Positions 22,001 through 32,575 of a stretch of DNA of 64,000 nt are shown piece after piece; position 1 is the stretch's first letter; each line of letters starts with the position of its first letter. The notes under the pieces are model-generated. The model did no database searches, was not told the origin of the DNA, and saw nothing but the letters and a program-made list of their open reading frames with translations. Location: the NCBI RefSeq assembly GCF_902686445.1, contig NC_062222.1, positions 138,216,596 to 138,280,595 of the forward strand, in the 5' to 3' direction. The translations under genes were made by a program, and so were the position numbers. Origin of the DNA: Sciurus carolinensis. Lineage: Eukaryota; Chordata; Mammalia; Rodentia; Sciuridae.

Positions 22001-24042
22001 TGAAAGAGAAGGGAAACCCCCGGAGGGCAGCTGAGCTCAGAGGAAACATCCGGAGAGACCTGGAACACCGTTTTCCCAGAAAGCGGGCATGCATTCACGG
22101 CGCCAGGGGCTGTGTGGCAGCCAAGGACCCAGCCTGAGGAGTGCGGCCATTTGAGCATAAGGATAATGATTACGCCATGACGGGTGGGAGACGGGCCCTG
22201 AGTCCCAGGGAGAGGCAGAGGAGGAGATCAACGTCCAACGGGTGCCATCCCCGTGTGGGTGCAGACGCCCTCCCGGCCAAGCCCCCAGACACCTCAGGCC
22301 CACCCAGCCCGCGTCCAGGTGTGAGGGGGGCCTGAGGACGTCAGTCATGAGGGAGACAGGGCTGCGTGCTCCCAAGTGGTGCCCCACCCCGCTGGAGCCC
22401 GCGGGAGCCTGGCCTGCCTTCTCCACAGAAGGAACGAGTGGCCCAGAAGAGCTGAGGACGTCTGGGGGGGGAGGGCAGTGGGAGGACTCAGCTCCCAGCT
22501 CAGCTCCCGCGGCCTGGGCCCCACCCCGGGATGGCGGAAAGGCGGGAAGCGCGTCACCTCCGAGGGGCTCGGTGCCCTCCCCTCAAGGAACAGCCCACCA
22601 GGGCTGCACTCGGGGCACTTCAGGGTCTGTAGGCCCCCCAGCCCCTCCCTCGGCCCTGCCCTGGAGGAGGTAAGGGGTGGAAGGGACGTGGGCCTGCCAC
22701 CACGGTGTCCCCGGCCTCCACGGGGGACAGAGTGAAGTGATCCAGGTTGGGAGGGGAGCAGCATGCAGGATGCTGAGGAGCACCCCAGCTTCCAGACGCA
22801 CACCTGGACTGGCCTCCCCGGCACCTCAGGTCTGCAAGGGCCTCAGGGGCCAGACCGGGGCAGCCCCCCGGGCCAGGTGAATACTGACCACTCCAGCTGT
22901 TTTCCTTGCATGAATTCTGGGCTTTGAAGAGGGCCCTGTATCCTCTGAAAGACAGTTTCCTGCTTCTGCTACATTTTTCTCTTTTGATGGAGAGCCAGGT
23001 TTCTGGGTGTTTATTGGGGAAGAGATTCAATTCTCAGCCTTTCAGAAATGTTCAAGAAAGCAGAGAATGTCTTTTTTTTACAGAGAATGTTGTACCTTGA
23101 ATCAGAACGACTGTCGATTATCCTAATGGTTGTTATATAAAGTGCACGCTGAGTCATTTTCTTCTTCTTAGACTATTTGTCTGAAATGGGGAATTTCTCT
23201 AACTCATGCACAAGATTGAAATGAACTAAAAAGCATTTTCCCTCCCAGAAAATCAACCACGAGTGTCCCCCAGCCAGGAGCCCTACACGCCCGTCATCGC
23301 AGGGACAGATCAGTTGGAGAGCTTGCAGTTCCACTCCACTGCTGTCCCCGCCCCGGGCCCCAAGCCCAAGTAGCAGGCCAGACCTGCAACCGGGGCACAT
23401 CCAGACTGACGTCAGAGGACCCTCCGGGACCAGGACGCCCACTGGCCCGGGCGGTGTCCCCGGCCAGCGCCTGTGCTCACTGTCTGGATGGAAGTCTCCA
23501 CAGGCCAGGGCTTTGCACGTTTTGCCTTTGAATTCAGCCCAGGGAGCCAGATGGGGATTTGCAGTGGGAAGCCGCGTCCAGGTGAGGCTGTTTGTGAGCG
23601 ACACCCGACGCCGGCCTTCCAGAGCAACCTGGAGTTCAAGCCCTCGAGTCTTATCTGCGAGCATCTGTGGTCTTCCGAGGCCCGGAGAGCCATCTCTGAC
23701 TACCTGTCCTTCACTCGGTCCACAGACATCCAGCTCCCGCCAGCTCCTGCGAGGCCAATGGCTGCCCCCTCCAGCCCCACCTCTTGCCCCGAGCCTCCCG
23801 GCCACTCAGTACCTGTGGACATCAGCTGCTGCTGTGCCTGCGGTCAAAGGCTTCCGGGAGGATGAAGCCAGGGACCCCAGAAGGCTCTGCAGGGCAGGGC
23901 GGTCAGGATGCAGGGAGACCGCAGATGGAGCTCATGTACAAAGCAAGGTGAGGGCAGAGAAGCTCCCTGGGGTCAGGGGGCTGGGTGACCCCCAAGGAGA
24001 AGGTGTGTCTTGGGGGAGCTCTGCAGAGTAGGCTTTGTCAGG
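19046..24042. other. 5 kb of mainly single-copy DNA with MIR/L2 scraps
   Basis: No gene is supported. At 20885-20955, CACTGCACAGAGGAGGAGCA and AAGGCTCAGAGGGGCTGAGT resemble antisense MIR. At 21325-21360, GTAGGTGCTCAATAGCTCCT resembles a MIR/L2 3' end in sense orientation. At about 22900-23240 there is a distinctly AT-rich island discussed in the findings. The rest is GC-rich with short overlapping open frames on both strands. Confidence 0.45.
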
Positions 24043-24420
24043 TGGGTTAGTCAGCTTTCCACCGCTGTGACCACTATGTCTGATGAGGACAGCGTAGAGG
24101 AGAAAGAGGTTATCTGGGGCTCACAGTTTCAGAGTCAGTCCCTCGTTGCCGACTCCATTGCTCTGGGCCGAGGTGAGGCAGAACGTCATGGTGGAAGGGA
24201 TGGAGGGGAAGCTGCTCAGCTCATGGCAGCAGGAAGCCGAAAGTGAGAGGAAGGGGCCAGGGACAGACAGAGCCCAAAGCCCCGTCCCAGTGACCTACTT
24301 CCTCCAGCCACCCCCACCTGCCTACAGTTGCCACCCGCGATTGCATTTGGCTGTCAATGGATTGATCCGCTGATGAGGTCAGAGCCTGACTTGGCCTAAC
24401 AGCCCCACCTCTGACCTGAA
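24043..24420 (-). mobile_element. MaLR-type LTR, diverged, antisense
   Basis: The order of blocks is TTAGTCAGCTTTCCACCGCT, GGCTCACAGTTTCAGAG, GAGGTGAGGCAGAACGTCAT, GCTCATGGCAGCAGGAAGCC, CTTCCTCCAGCCACCCCCAC and CTGCCTACAGTTGCCACCCG. This matches the layout of the LTR at 29260-29619, with which it shares family-level similarity, but the TG/CA ends are eroded. It is read on the minus strand by comparison with that copy. Confidence 0.65.
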
Positions 24421-24734
24421 GCCCCAGGACCCGGATGTCATCACTGACCTTTTCCAGGTCACTCCAGATCCCAAACAGGCAGGCTGCGGGGAGACGGCAC
24501 TCCAGGTCAAGGGCTCAAAGATTTTAAAGTCACGGAGCTCTGTTTGGGGCCTGCAGGAGAGGGCGTCCTGGCAAGACTAGCACAAACTAACCTGGGAGGA
24601 GTGCAAGCAACAGCTCCACATCAAGCCTTCTTCTCCTCCGTACCTCGCCTCCTTTGTTCCTTCTCTTTCCTTCCTTTCTTCACTGTTGGTGGCCTGAAAA
24701 ATTCAAGCACTGCCTTTAAGTTTTCCTTTCTCTC
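24421..24734. other. Unassigned stretch
   Basis: Single-copy DNA, C+T-rich near 24610-24690. I see no gene. Confidence 0.55.
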
Positions 24735-24786
24735 TCAGTCAGCTGTTGCTGTGTAACAAATCATCTCATGACTTATAACAGCAACC
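24735..24786. mobile_element. Old transposon remnant abutting a minisatellite
   Basis: CTCTCAGTCAGCTGTTGCTG, TGTAACAAATCATCTC and GACTTATAACAGCAACCATG reproduce the start of a common mammalian interspersed repeat that normally continues AACAACAACCATTTATT. The family name is left open because I cannot decide between LTR and DNA-transposon classes from memory. Confidence 0.5.
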
Positions 24787-25014
24787 ATGCACTCAGCTCG
24801 TGGTCCTGAGGCTGGCCGTCTAGACCGGGCTCCCCTGGGGTTCATGCACTCAGCTCCTGGTCCTGAGGCTGGCCGTCTAGACCGGGATCCCCTGGGGTTC
24901 ATGTACTCAGCTCCTGGTCCTGAGGCTGGCCGTCTAGACCGGGCTCCCCTGGGGTTCATGCACTCAGCTCCTGGTCCTGAGGCTGGCCGTCTAGACCGGG
25001 CTCCCCTGGGGTTC
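24787..25014. repeat. 57-bp minisatellite, exactly 4 copies
   Basis: Copies lie at 24787-24843, 24844-24900, 24901-24957 and 24958-25014. Each starts ATGCACTCAGCTCCTGGTCC and ends CTCCCCTGGGGTTC. Differences are single bases: CTCGTGG in copy 1, ATCCCCT in copy 2 and ATGTACT in copy 3. Since 57 = 3 x 19 and the unit has no stop, a 187-codon frame (24787-25350) carries four 19-residue repeats starting MHSA. I see no promoter, splice sites or homology, so it is not called a gene. Confidence 0.98.
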
Positions 25015-26559
25015 TCTTGGCCAGGATCCCCAGGTGCCTGTCATCCCGGGCCAGCTGAGAGAGGGCTCCTGACTTCACTTGGGTTTTCGCCCACCTCGGG
25101 GGATTCGGCAAGGAGACCAGGTGGCCCAGTTATGCTCTCCTTGCCCCACCCTCCAGCAAGCCAGTGCAGCCTGGTGATGTGGCCAAGGCAGGAGCCCAAG
25201 GAAGGCAAGCAGCCCACGAGGCCTCCTGAGGCCAGGGCTGGGAGCTGCCCCAAGACAAGACCCAAGGCGGCCCAGGGCCAGCAGTGTGTGCGCAGGTGGC
25301 TCCAGCCTGATGGCACGGCAGAGTCCCTGGCATCCCCCGGTGAGCCCTGAGACTCAGGAAGGGGCGATGCCCTGGGGTCCCACCCACTCCCTGGGCCCTG
25401 ACTCGGCCTGCCCACCTCGCAGCATGGCCTCTCCTGTCCTAGTGATGGACATGACCCCTGTCCTTGAGACCCTCTCCGGGGAGCTCTTCTGCACACCTGA
25501 GCCCTCATGAGTCCACTTGGGCAAGGGGTTCCTTCCCACTCCTGGGCACGGACACTGCAGGGAAGGGATGCGAGTGGTGGGGACTGAGTGCAGCTGGGAT
25601 GTGGGCGCTAGCCATGGGGAAGGGGGCTCCTCCACCAGGACACCCCGGGTCAGCAGTCAGCTCAGACACAGGGATGGGACTCAGAGAGGATGGGAGTTCA
25701 GGGGGCTCCAGGGGAGGGAGAGGAGAGAGGTGCAGAAGGAAGGCAGCGCGAAGCAGCCTCGAGGAAGGAGAGCACTGAGTCGCTCCCAGACCCCAGGCCC
25801 TCAGCGCCCTAGACCGTCCAGACCGCTCAGTCCCCGGGCTCCCGCCTCATGCTGCTGTCCACAGCCAGGGACCTGGCAGCAACTCCCAGGGCCCTCCTGG
25901 ACCCCTGCCTTGGTTTCCCTGCTGTGCCCTGGTCTGCACTTAGCCCTGCAGCCTGGGGCACCCAGAGCTCCAGACGGCCATCGACCTTCTCCTGCACTGA
26001 CGGCCGTGCCCTCGTCCAGTGGCCTGCCTGGGTTGGGCATGGGAGCCGGCACCCCCAGGCCTGGGCCTCCCCAGCGGAAGCCCTCGTGCCCGCTCTTGCA
26101 GGCCTGGGTGCTCACTGGCCGCCTCGGCCTCGGGCCTCTTCCCATGTGGCTTTCCCTGCCCCAGCAGCAGGGGCTACCACTCACCCTTGGCTCTAGCTGC
26201 GATTCCAGCAGACGCCACGTGGCACCACTTCCTGAGGGCCGTCACTGCCCTCCTGCTGGCCCAGCTCCCCCTCTGCACTCAGGCCCCAGGTGTCCGCACC
26301 ATTGGAGCTCCAGCCCCGCCGGCTCCTCCCGCGGGCAGCGGTGCCTAGCCAGTGCTGAGCACCGAGCAGGGGCTGCACACTCAGCAGGCACGTGGGAAAG
26401 CCTGGACAGACGGGGGCAGAGGGAGGAAGTAGAGAAGGTGGAGGAGGCGCCATGTTTGGTGTGGTTGGAGTCCCAAGTGCTGGTCCCCAGTGGGTGGCAT
26501 TGAGGTGATGGTCTCTTCAAGAGGTGGGGCCTCAGAGAGAGGAGGCACAAGCCCAGGGG
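25015..26559. other. Unassigned GC-rich single-copy DNA
   Basis: A 328-codon plus-strand frame at 25517-26503 overlaps long frames on the other strand and other frames. No domain is recognisable and codon content looks like bulk GC-rich sequence. Confidence 0.5.
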
Positions 26560-26765
26560 AGGCAGCCAGGGACAAGCAAGCCCACCCAGGGACACCCGCA
26601 AGGGACAGTGTGCCAGGGAGGACCGAGCTCAGGGACGAGCATGCCCAGACATGGTTGTGCCCAGGGACAAGTTGCTCAGGCATGGTCGTGCCCAGGGGCG
26701 AGTGAGCCCAGACATGGTCATGCCCAGGGACAACTGAGCTCAGGCGAGGTTGTACCCAGGAGCGG
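26560..26765. repeat. Degenerate minisatellite, CCCAGGGACAAG/CATGGTTGTG motif
   Basis: The motifs CCCAGGGAC, GACATGGT(T/C)(G/A)TGCCCAGGG and GAGC(T/C)CAG recur about every 30-40 bases with many differences, for example around 26640, 26675, 26710 and 26750. The copies are too diverged for an exact period. Confidence 0.7.
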
Positions 26766-26954
26766 GCACGCCGGGACGCTCCCACAGTTTGGTGCTGCAC
26801 CTTCTCTGATCACACTGATCACTCATGAGTCTTGTGCAGCAGGCCCCAGCCGGAGAGCGTGAGACGAACCTCCCGACTTGGCTGACAAGGAGTGCTGCCC
26901 ACCGAGCCCGGAAGCCCCCGGTGTCCCCGCCTGCTGTCTGCGCCCCGGCGCTTG

Positions 26955-27105
26955 CTCTCTTCCTGATCAAGCTTTCGAGTGGCTTGTTCATTTTAGAGCA
27001 CGTTTTCAGAGAACCAGCTCTGGGTTTTAACTATTGCTTCGTCGTGGCTCTATCTTTGCACTTAGCGTTGGCTCGGATCAACGTCATTTCTGTCCTCTGA
27101 ATCTG
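26955..27105 (-). pseudogene. LINE-1 ORF2 fragment (antisense)
   Basis: TTCATTTTAGAGCACGTTTT, then CAGAGAACCAGCTCTGGGTT, then TGGCTCTATCTTTGCACTTA, then CTCGGATCAACGTCATTTCT is collinear with the antisense of the L1 ORF2 endonuclease-to-RT segment, where 'TCAAAGAACCAGCTTTTGGTTT' is diagnostic. Only about 150 bp remain. Confidence 0.7.
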
Positions 27106-29259
27106 GAGTGTGATGTGGGGGTCTCTCCAACCACTCCTGCAGGGCTGTGGTTCCCCAGGGGTCCTCTCCACACCGTCCTTGGAGGCTGGGGCTGTCCTGC
27201 TTCCTGCTGCGTCTTTCGGTTGCTCTTCTCAGTCCCACCATCCATTTATGAGGCCTGCTCCTTTTTCACATCACCGCCCCTACCTGCATCACCTTGGTTC
27301 GTGAGCCTCCGTGCCCGTGGCTGGGCTGGGCACATTTTCCTGATCACCTCTTGGGTTCCTGATGGTTCACTTCTGCCTCACAGAAAAGCTGAGGGGAAAT
27401 GGTTTCCCAGAGGAGAAAACTCGCCCAAGGATGATGATTGGCATCTGGCTGGACCAATTACTGAGCTCCTGAGAGAGGACAGTGGCTCTGATGGGTGGTC
27501 ATGTACCCTGCCCTGCTGAGGACGGAGTAAGGGGGCAAGGGGACCAGGGAGTGGGCTCTGCCCCCTGACTTCCAAGAGCACTGGACCCACCTCAGAGGGA
27601 CGGAGCTGCCACCCGCCTCCACTCCGCCTACCCCACCTGCCCGACAGATGGGTGCCGGGCCCCCTGCACCCGGCCTTCTCCAGGGGCCCTGCCACTTCAG
27701 CTTCGTGGGTGTTTACAGCGTCGACAGACAGCCACCCCGACACGCACACACCGTTCTGCTGAGAGAGAGTGGAGGCGGCAGCCCAAAGGCAGAGAAAGAA
27801 AGAGATTCTCGCTCTGCCCACAAGGCAGCTCAGTGTGATCGGGGTGGCTTGATCTGACGTGGTTTTGGCCATGCTGTCCCTGACTCCAGAGCCTTGCTCC
27901 TCCTAAGACAAGCTCCGTGGCGATCCCAGGGAAGAAGACACAGCTGCAGAGGGTCAGGAAGATGGCACTGGTCTTGGCCACTGCTGCCTGGACATGGAGC
28001 CACAGTGCTTTGTCCACGTTTGGTGGCTCCAAGCCCAGCCCTGCTGAGGACCCAACACACCCGTGGTCACAAGTAGCCTCCTTGGCCCAGGACACCCTGC
28101 AAGATGCTGCCAGCTCAAGGGAGGCTCGTTGGCATCGGGGACCGTGGCCTCTCAGCAGGTCCAAAGTGTGCTTGGTGGGTGTGTCCCCAACGTGAGCAGA
28201 AAGCCCCAGAACACGTTGGTTTTTTCTTCCACTTAATAAGCTTAAGTTCATGACGCACTTATGAGCCACTTCTTAAGATGAACAGAAAGAGGCCCAAGTG
28301 TTGATTTGGGGTTAAGTTGTAGGACAGGCCGCAAGACCCCAGCCAGGGCCTTCACTGTTCCCAGGTCTGACTTGCGCATGCTCAGGAGCGCCCTGTGGCT
28401 GAAAGCATCCTACAACGGCTCTCCTCATCTTCGGAAAATCTTGACGTTTTTTTCTGCAAGGTTTGCAAATTCCCCCTGGAGTCTTTTGATTTGTACAGAA
28501 TCTTCCCAAAGAGCAGGATGCTCAAAACCACAGGATCTGGATGGTGTGTGTGAGGATGTGGCTGGTAGATTGCAGAGCAGGGCTTTAGAAGTGGCCATGT
28601 CCCAGTGAGTATCTCAGTTTTGCAAACTGCCCAGCTCTGGGGCTTATGCTGCCCTCTCTCCAGGACTGGATCACCCATGTCAGCCTCCCTCTGCTGTTCT
28701 CTCACCTCCTGAGACGCGGGGGCAGGCGACCCCTAGGTCATGCAAATGGCCACCCGGATGGCTCCAGAGACTTCCACGGCCAGCTTGGCTCCTGTCCACA
28801 GTGCCTTCCCCTCCCACACGCCAGCTGAATTCTCGTTGCTCTCGTGTGGCCAGCAGGAACAGAGCTGCCGCCAGCCCCCATCCTGGAGAGGCCTGGAGAG
28901 CACAGCCACTGTCCAGGTGTCACCTTGTGTCATGCTGCTGGTGCTCACTCTGCACAGCTGAGGGGCACATATCTCCGGGTCACTGGGGACCCAGACATTT
29001 CCCATGCAGATGTTCCCTTTGGGGACCTCAAGCTTCCCAGGCTGCCTGGCAGACCCCTTGCCTCCTGGCCCAGGAAGGAAGCAGCTGGGACGCAGGCAAA
29101 GCATCAAGGCCCTTGCAGAGGCTGCAGCTCAGCCTCAGCGGGGCAGGTTGGCTCCTGCTGGTTTTCTGTCTGGGGAGGATCCTCCTCGGGGACCCCAGGT
29201 CTGACTGTAGTACAGGAGAGTCTTTTGATTTCACTAGGACAGAAAAAGTGATTCTCCCT
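27106..29259. other. Unassigned single-copy DNA
   Basis: AT-richer patches occur at about 28205-28300 and 28430-28510. No gene or repeat family is supported. Confidence 0.5.
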
Positions 29260-29619
29260 TGTTTTAGCCAGCTTTTTGGCTGCTGTGACTCACTGACCCG
29301 ACCAGCACACTGCAGAGGAGGAGAGTTCATCTGAGGGCTCACGGCTTCAGAGGTCCCAGTCCATAGAAGGCCGCCTGCATTCCTTGGGGATCGAGGTGAG
29401 GCTGGACATCATGGCGGGAGAGGGCGGCAGAGGAAGCAGCTCACCTGGTGATCAGGAAGCAGAGACTGCACTCTCCAGATACAGACATGTACCCAAAGCC
29501 ACGCCTACCACTCAGTTAATCCCACCGGGGACTCGTTCACTGACTGGGTTAAGGCTCTCGCAGCCCCTTCACTTTTCCTCTGGAGCTTTTGGGGGACGCC
29601 TCACATCCAAGCCGTAACA
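29260..29619 (-). mobile_element. Complete solo LTR, MaLR-type (ERVL-MaLR), antisense
   Basis: On the plus strand it starts TGTTTTAGCCAGCTTTTTGG and ends AGCCGTAACA, giving the TG...CA boundaries of a 360-bp LTR read on the minus strand. Internal blocks in order are GGGCTCACGGCTTCAGAGGT, CCCAGTCCATAGAAGGCCGC, ATCGAGGTGAGGCTGGACAT, ATCATGGCGGGAGAG, AAGCCACGCCTACCACTCAG, GGGTTAAGGCTCTCG and TTTTGGGGGACGCCTCACAT. Flanks TCCCT and TCCTC are a poor target duplication. No internal retroviral region adjoins it. Confidence 0.8.
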
Positions 29620-32484
29620 TCCTCCCGACACACACCCTGACTGCTGGTCCAAGGCAGGACCAGTCCCTCCTGACAGCGAGAGGTGGCATTTCAGGCATTT
29701 GCATAGAGAACATGGAAGCAGAAATCAGGAGAGAGGAAGTCCTTTCTCTGCCAGAACATGGGGTCTTTGTGTGGGTGAAGGAAGAGCTCCCAGCTTGTCC
29801 ACTCCTCCTATTCCTGCAACTTCATGTGGCAAGCTGGCCACCCTCACCCAGATCCAGCCCAGGGCCCGCGGTCTTGGGTCACCCAGGGAGCTCCAGGGCA
29901 GCCAGCAGGAGCCCTCCGCCCCACCCCCTCTTTCCTGGCTTCCTTGGTTCCCTGCTGGTCTCTGTCAGAGCAGTACTCACAGGCATCCTGCAGAGCCCAA
30001 CAGCCACCCCACAAGCTGCCTCCCAGACTCCTGGTCCAGTGGGGGCCCATGATGTAGTTCAGAACCACGGGAAGCTGGGAGGGGCAGGGGGCTTCACCCA
30101 CAGGCTTCCTGGAGGAGGTGTCACCTTGCTGGGACCCTGGGCAGTAACATGGCCTTGGAAGATTAGCCAACTTGGAGTAAGGTCCATTTGTCTCCTGCCT
30201 CCCCAGTCGGTGACCATCAGTCACTTGGCTCTGAGGCTGAGGTCCCTGCTTTGAGAAACCCAGACTCCTGCCTTGCTGGTGGGGCCTCTTCCATTAAACT
30301 AGTGGGCCACAGGGAGGAGGGAGCAGAACCAACGCCTGGCGCGTTGTGAGGCTGAGTAAAACCACGGCCTGCCCCTTCTGCCTGCTGGAAGGACGCCCCC
30401 CCTTTGCACCCCGCATACCCCTTGACAGGCAGGGGAAGACTGGGCTGTCCAGCAGGGATCCAGGTCACTCTAGGCTGTGGAAGCCAAAGTGCCTGGGGCT
30501 GGGCTGGGGAGCCACCCTGAGGAGGTCACAGGGAGGAGGGGAGCCCCGGTCGGGTGGGGGGTCAAGCGGGAGGATACTCTCGCAACTCAGCAGAACAGGC
30601 TGGGCCAGACAGACAGGGCCAGACAGAGCAGAGCAGACTGAGGGGCAGCAGGGCGGGCGGCCCTGCAGGCTGTCCGCTGAGAGGGGCGGCCTCACAGCCC
30701 TCAGCCTTTGGGGGGTTGTGGGGAGCCTGTAGACTGGGGTGTAGACGGGGAGAGGAGGGAGAGCTGGGGACAGGGACGATGGTTCTGAGGCGAGGAGGCA
30801 GGAGCCCGCAGGAGGGACCTCGTCCCCTAACCTGGAGCGCAGGCCGTGATGGGGATGGAGTGTGTCTGGCGGCCCCTCCACCAGCGTGAAAGTGCAGGGG
30901 CTCCAGCTAGGTCCTGGAGCAGGGAAGGACAGAAGGACAGAGCAGCCATAAGACGACAGAGACAGGCTAGGGAGAGCAGGCTGCAGCCGTGCCCCAGCTG
31001 CACCCAGAGGCTGCCAGAGGGCTCCCGTCGGCTCCTGGACAGTGGGAGGAAGATGGCTTTCCAGGGCTGCAGGGGAGATAGTTGGAGTGGCAGCCAGGCT
31101 GTGCAGCAGCGTCTGTGTTCCTCCTGGTTCAGAAGAGGATAAGAGACCTGTGAAACTAACTCCAGGGTAGAAGAAAATGTTAAGGTGGGGCCAGGGAAGG
31201 CGGGGCCAGGGAAGGTGGGGCTGGGAGCCAGGGTCATGAAGGCGGGGCTGGGGGAGGCGGGGCCAGGGAAGGCCCAAACACAACCCCTCCACAGCACCCA
31301 CCCACAGCACCCCGCACAGCTAACACCCACAGGTGCACCTGTACACTCAGTTACAGTGTGTGCGCCAGGTGTGCATTTGTTCAGGTAAATAATGCACAAG
31401 AGTATGCACATGCTGCCCCACATATGCATGCACACTTGGTGCACTTGTGTGCAGTAGTGCTGCACACACAGCAAGACTGACTGCAAACTGAATTCTGACT
31501 TCCTAACTAGCAAATACCCAAAGAGCAGTGTGACGGGTCACAAGGCTCCCGGGGCCTGAGGCAGGAGGGGAGGCCACCCTGGAGTCCCTGCTCAAGAGTG
31601 GATGGGGTCCACTGAGGAAGAATGAGGAACTCAAGTCCTGAGGGCCGAGAGGGTCATATGTGGGAGCCCCGGGAAACTGAAAGATGTGACTCAAGTCGGA
31701 GTGCAAGAATGTGGGTTCCAGAGGGGCCCCCACGCCGACTGGTTCAGGACAAGTAGGATCATGGCCTCAGTAAGCCTAGGATCAGCGCGGAGGAGTCAGG
31801 CACAGTCCTCAGGCCATGAAAGGCTAGGGCTATGGGTGAGGAGGCCGGGAGGCCTCAGAGGAGGAAGAGGCTATTGCCTGCAGGTGGGCGATGCTCTGAA
31901 GTACAGGGATGGAGGCAGGCACCTTGGCCCTGGGGTGGGCTGGGCAGTGTCCCCTGGAAAGGCTGCAAGGTGGAGGGACATGGGAGGTGGGGGTGGTCAG
32001 AGAGGAGGAGCTGCACGCAGGGGAGGGGGGACCCAGAGAGTAGGGTACTTGAGGTCCCTTGGGCCAGGCCAGTGGGGCCAGAGAGAGGCTGGGCCAGGAG
32101 CTGACTCCTCAATGTGGAAACACAGAGCTTGGATCTCAATGCCGCTGGCCTCCAAGGCGATGGGTGCACATGTGCGTGCCCACGCGGGCGTGCCTGTGTG
32201 TGCCCACGTATGGGTGCCGGAGTGTGCGTGACAGCAGCTACGTGGGGAGGACACTGTGGTGTCCCAGGGTTATTCTCCGGGCGTAGGGTTGGCAGCCCTG
32301 CGCGCCCGTGACTCAGGCCTATTCTGAGCCCAGCACCTCATCAGCATTTGGGAATTCATGACGCACTGGCCCTCCCGAGAGTGCCAGGGTGTGCATGCTT
32401 GATGGCTGAAGTGAATGAAGAGTGTGTTATTTTTAAGAATTTCAGCAAAACACTTGAAGAAGCCCAGAACAAACCCCCAAGACA
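29620..32484. other. Single-copy DNA with a G-rich imperfect repeat near 31183-31275
   Basis: No gene is supported. A run of GGGGC(C/T)(A/G)GGGAAGG(C/T) units of about 15 bp, three or four copies with an interruption, occurs at 31183-31275. A TG/CA-rich patch with irregular alternation lies at 31320-31480. Confidence 0.5.
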
Positions 32485-32575
32485 ATGTCAGCTCTCCCAC
32501 GTTTAGAGCAAGCCCCGTTCCGTCCCTGGGCCTCAGTTTCCCCATCAACAAGATGGCTTAGACTCAGAGATTATT
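32485..32575 (+). mobile_element. MIR SINE fragment
   Basis: CCGTCCCTGGGCCTCAGTTT followed by CCCCATCAACAAGATGG is the conserved MIR core in sense orientation. Its 5' half is lost or unrecognisable, while the AT-rich sequence to about 32600 may be its 3' tail. Confidence 0.65.

Noticed and set aside
23473..23865. 130-codon frame as an exon candidate
   Set aside because: No matching splice donor/acceptor pair with the frame, and no family resemblance.
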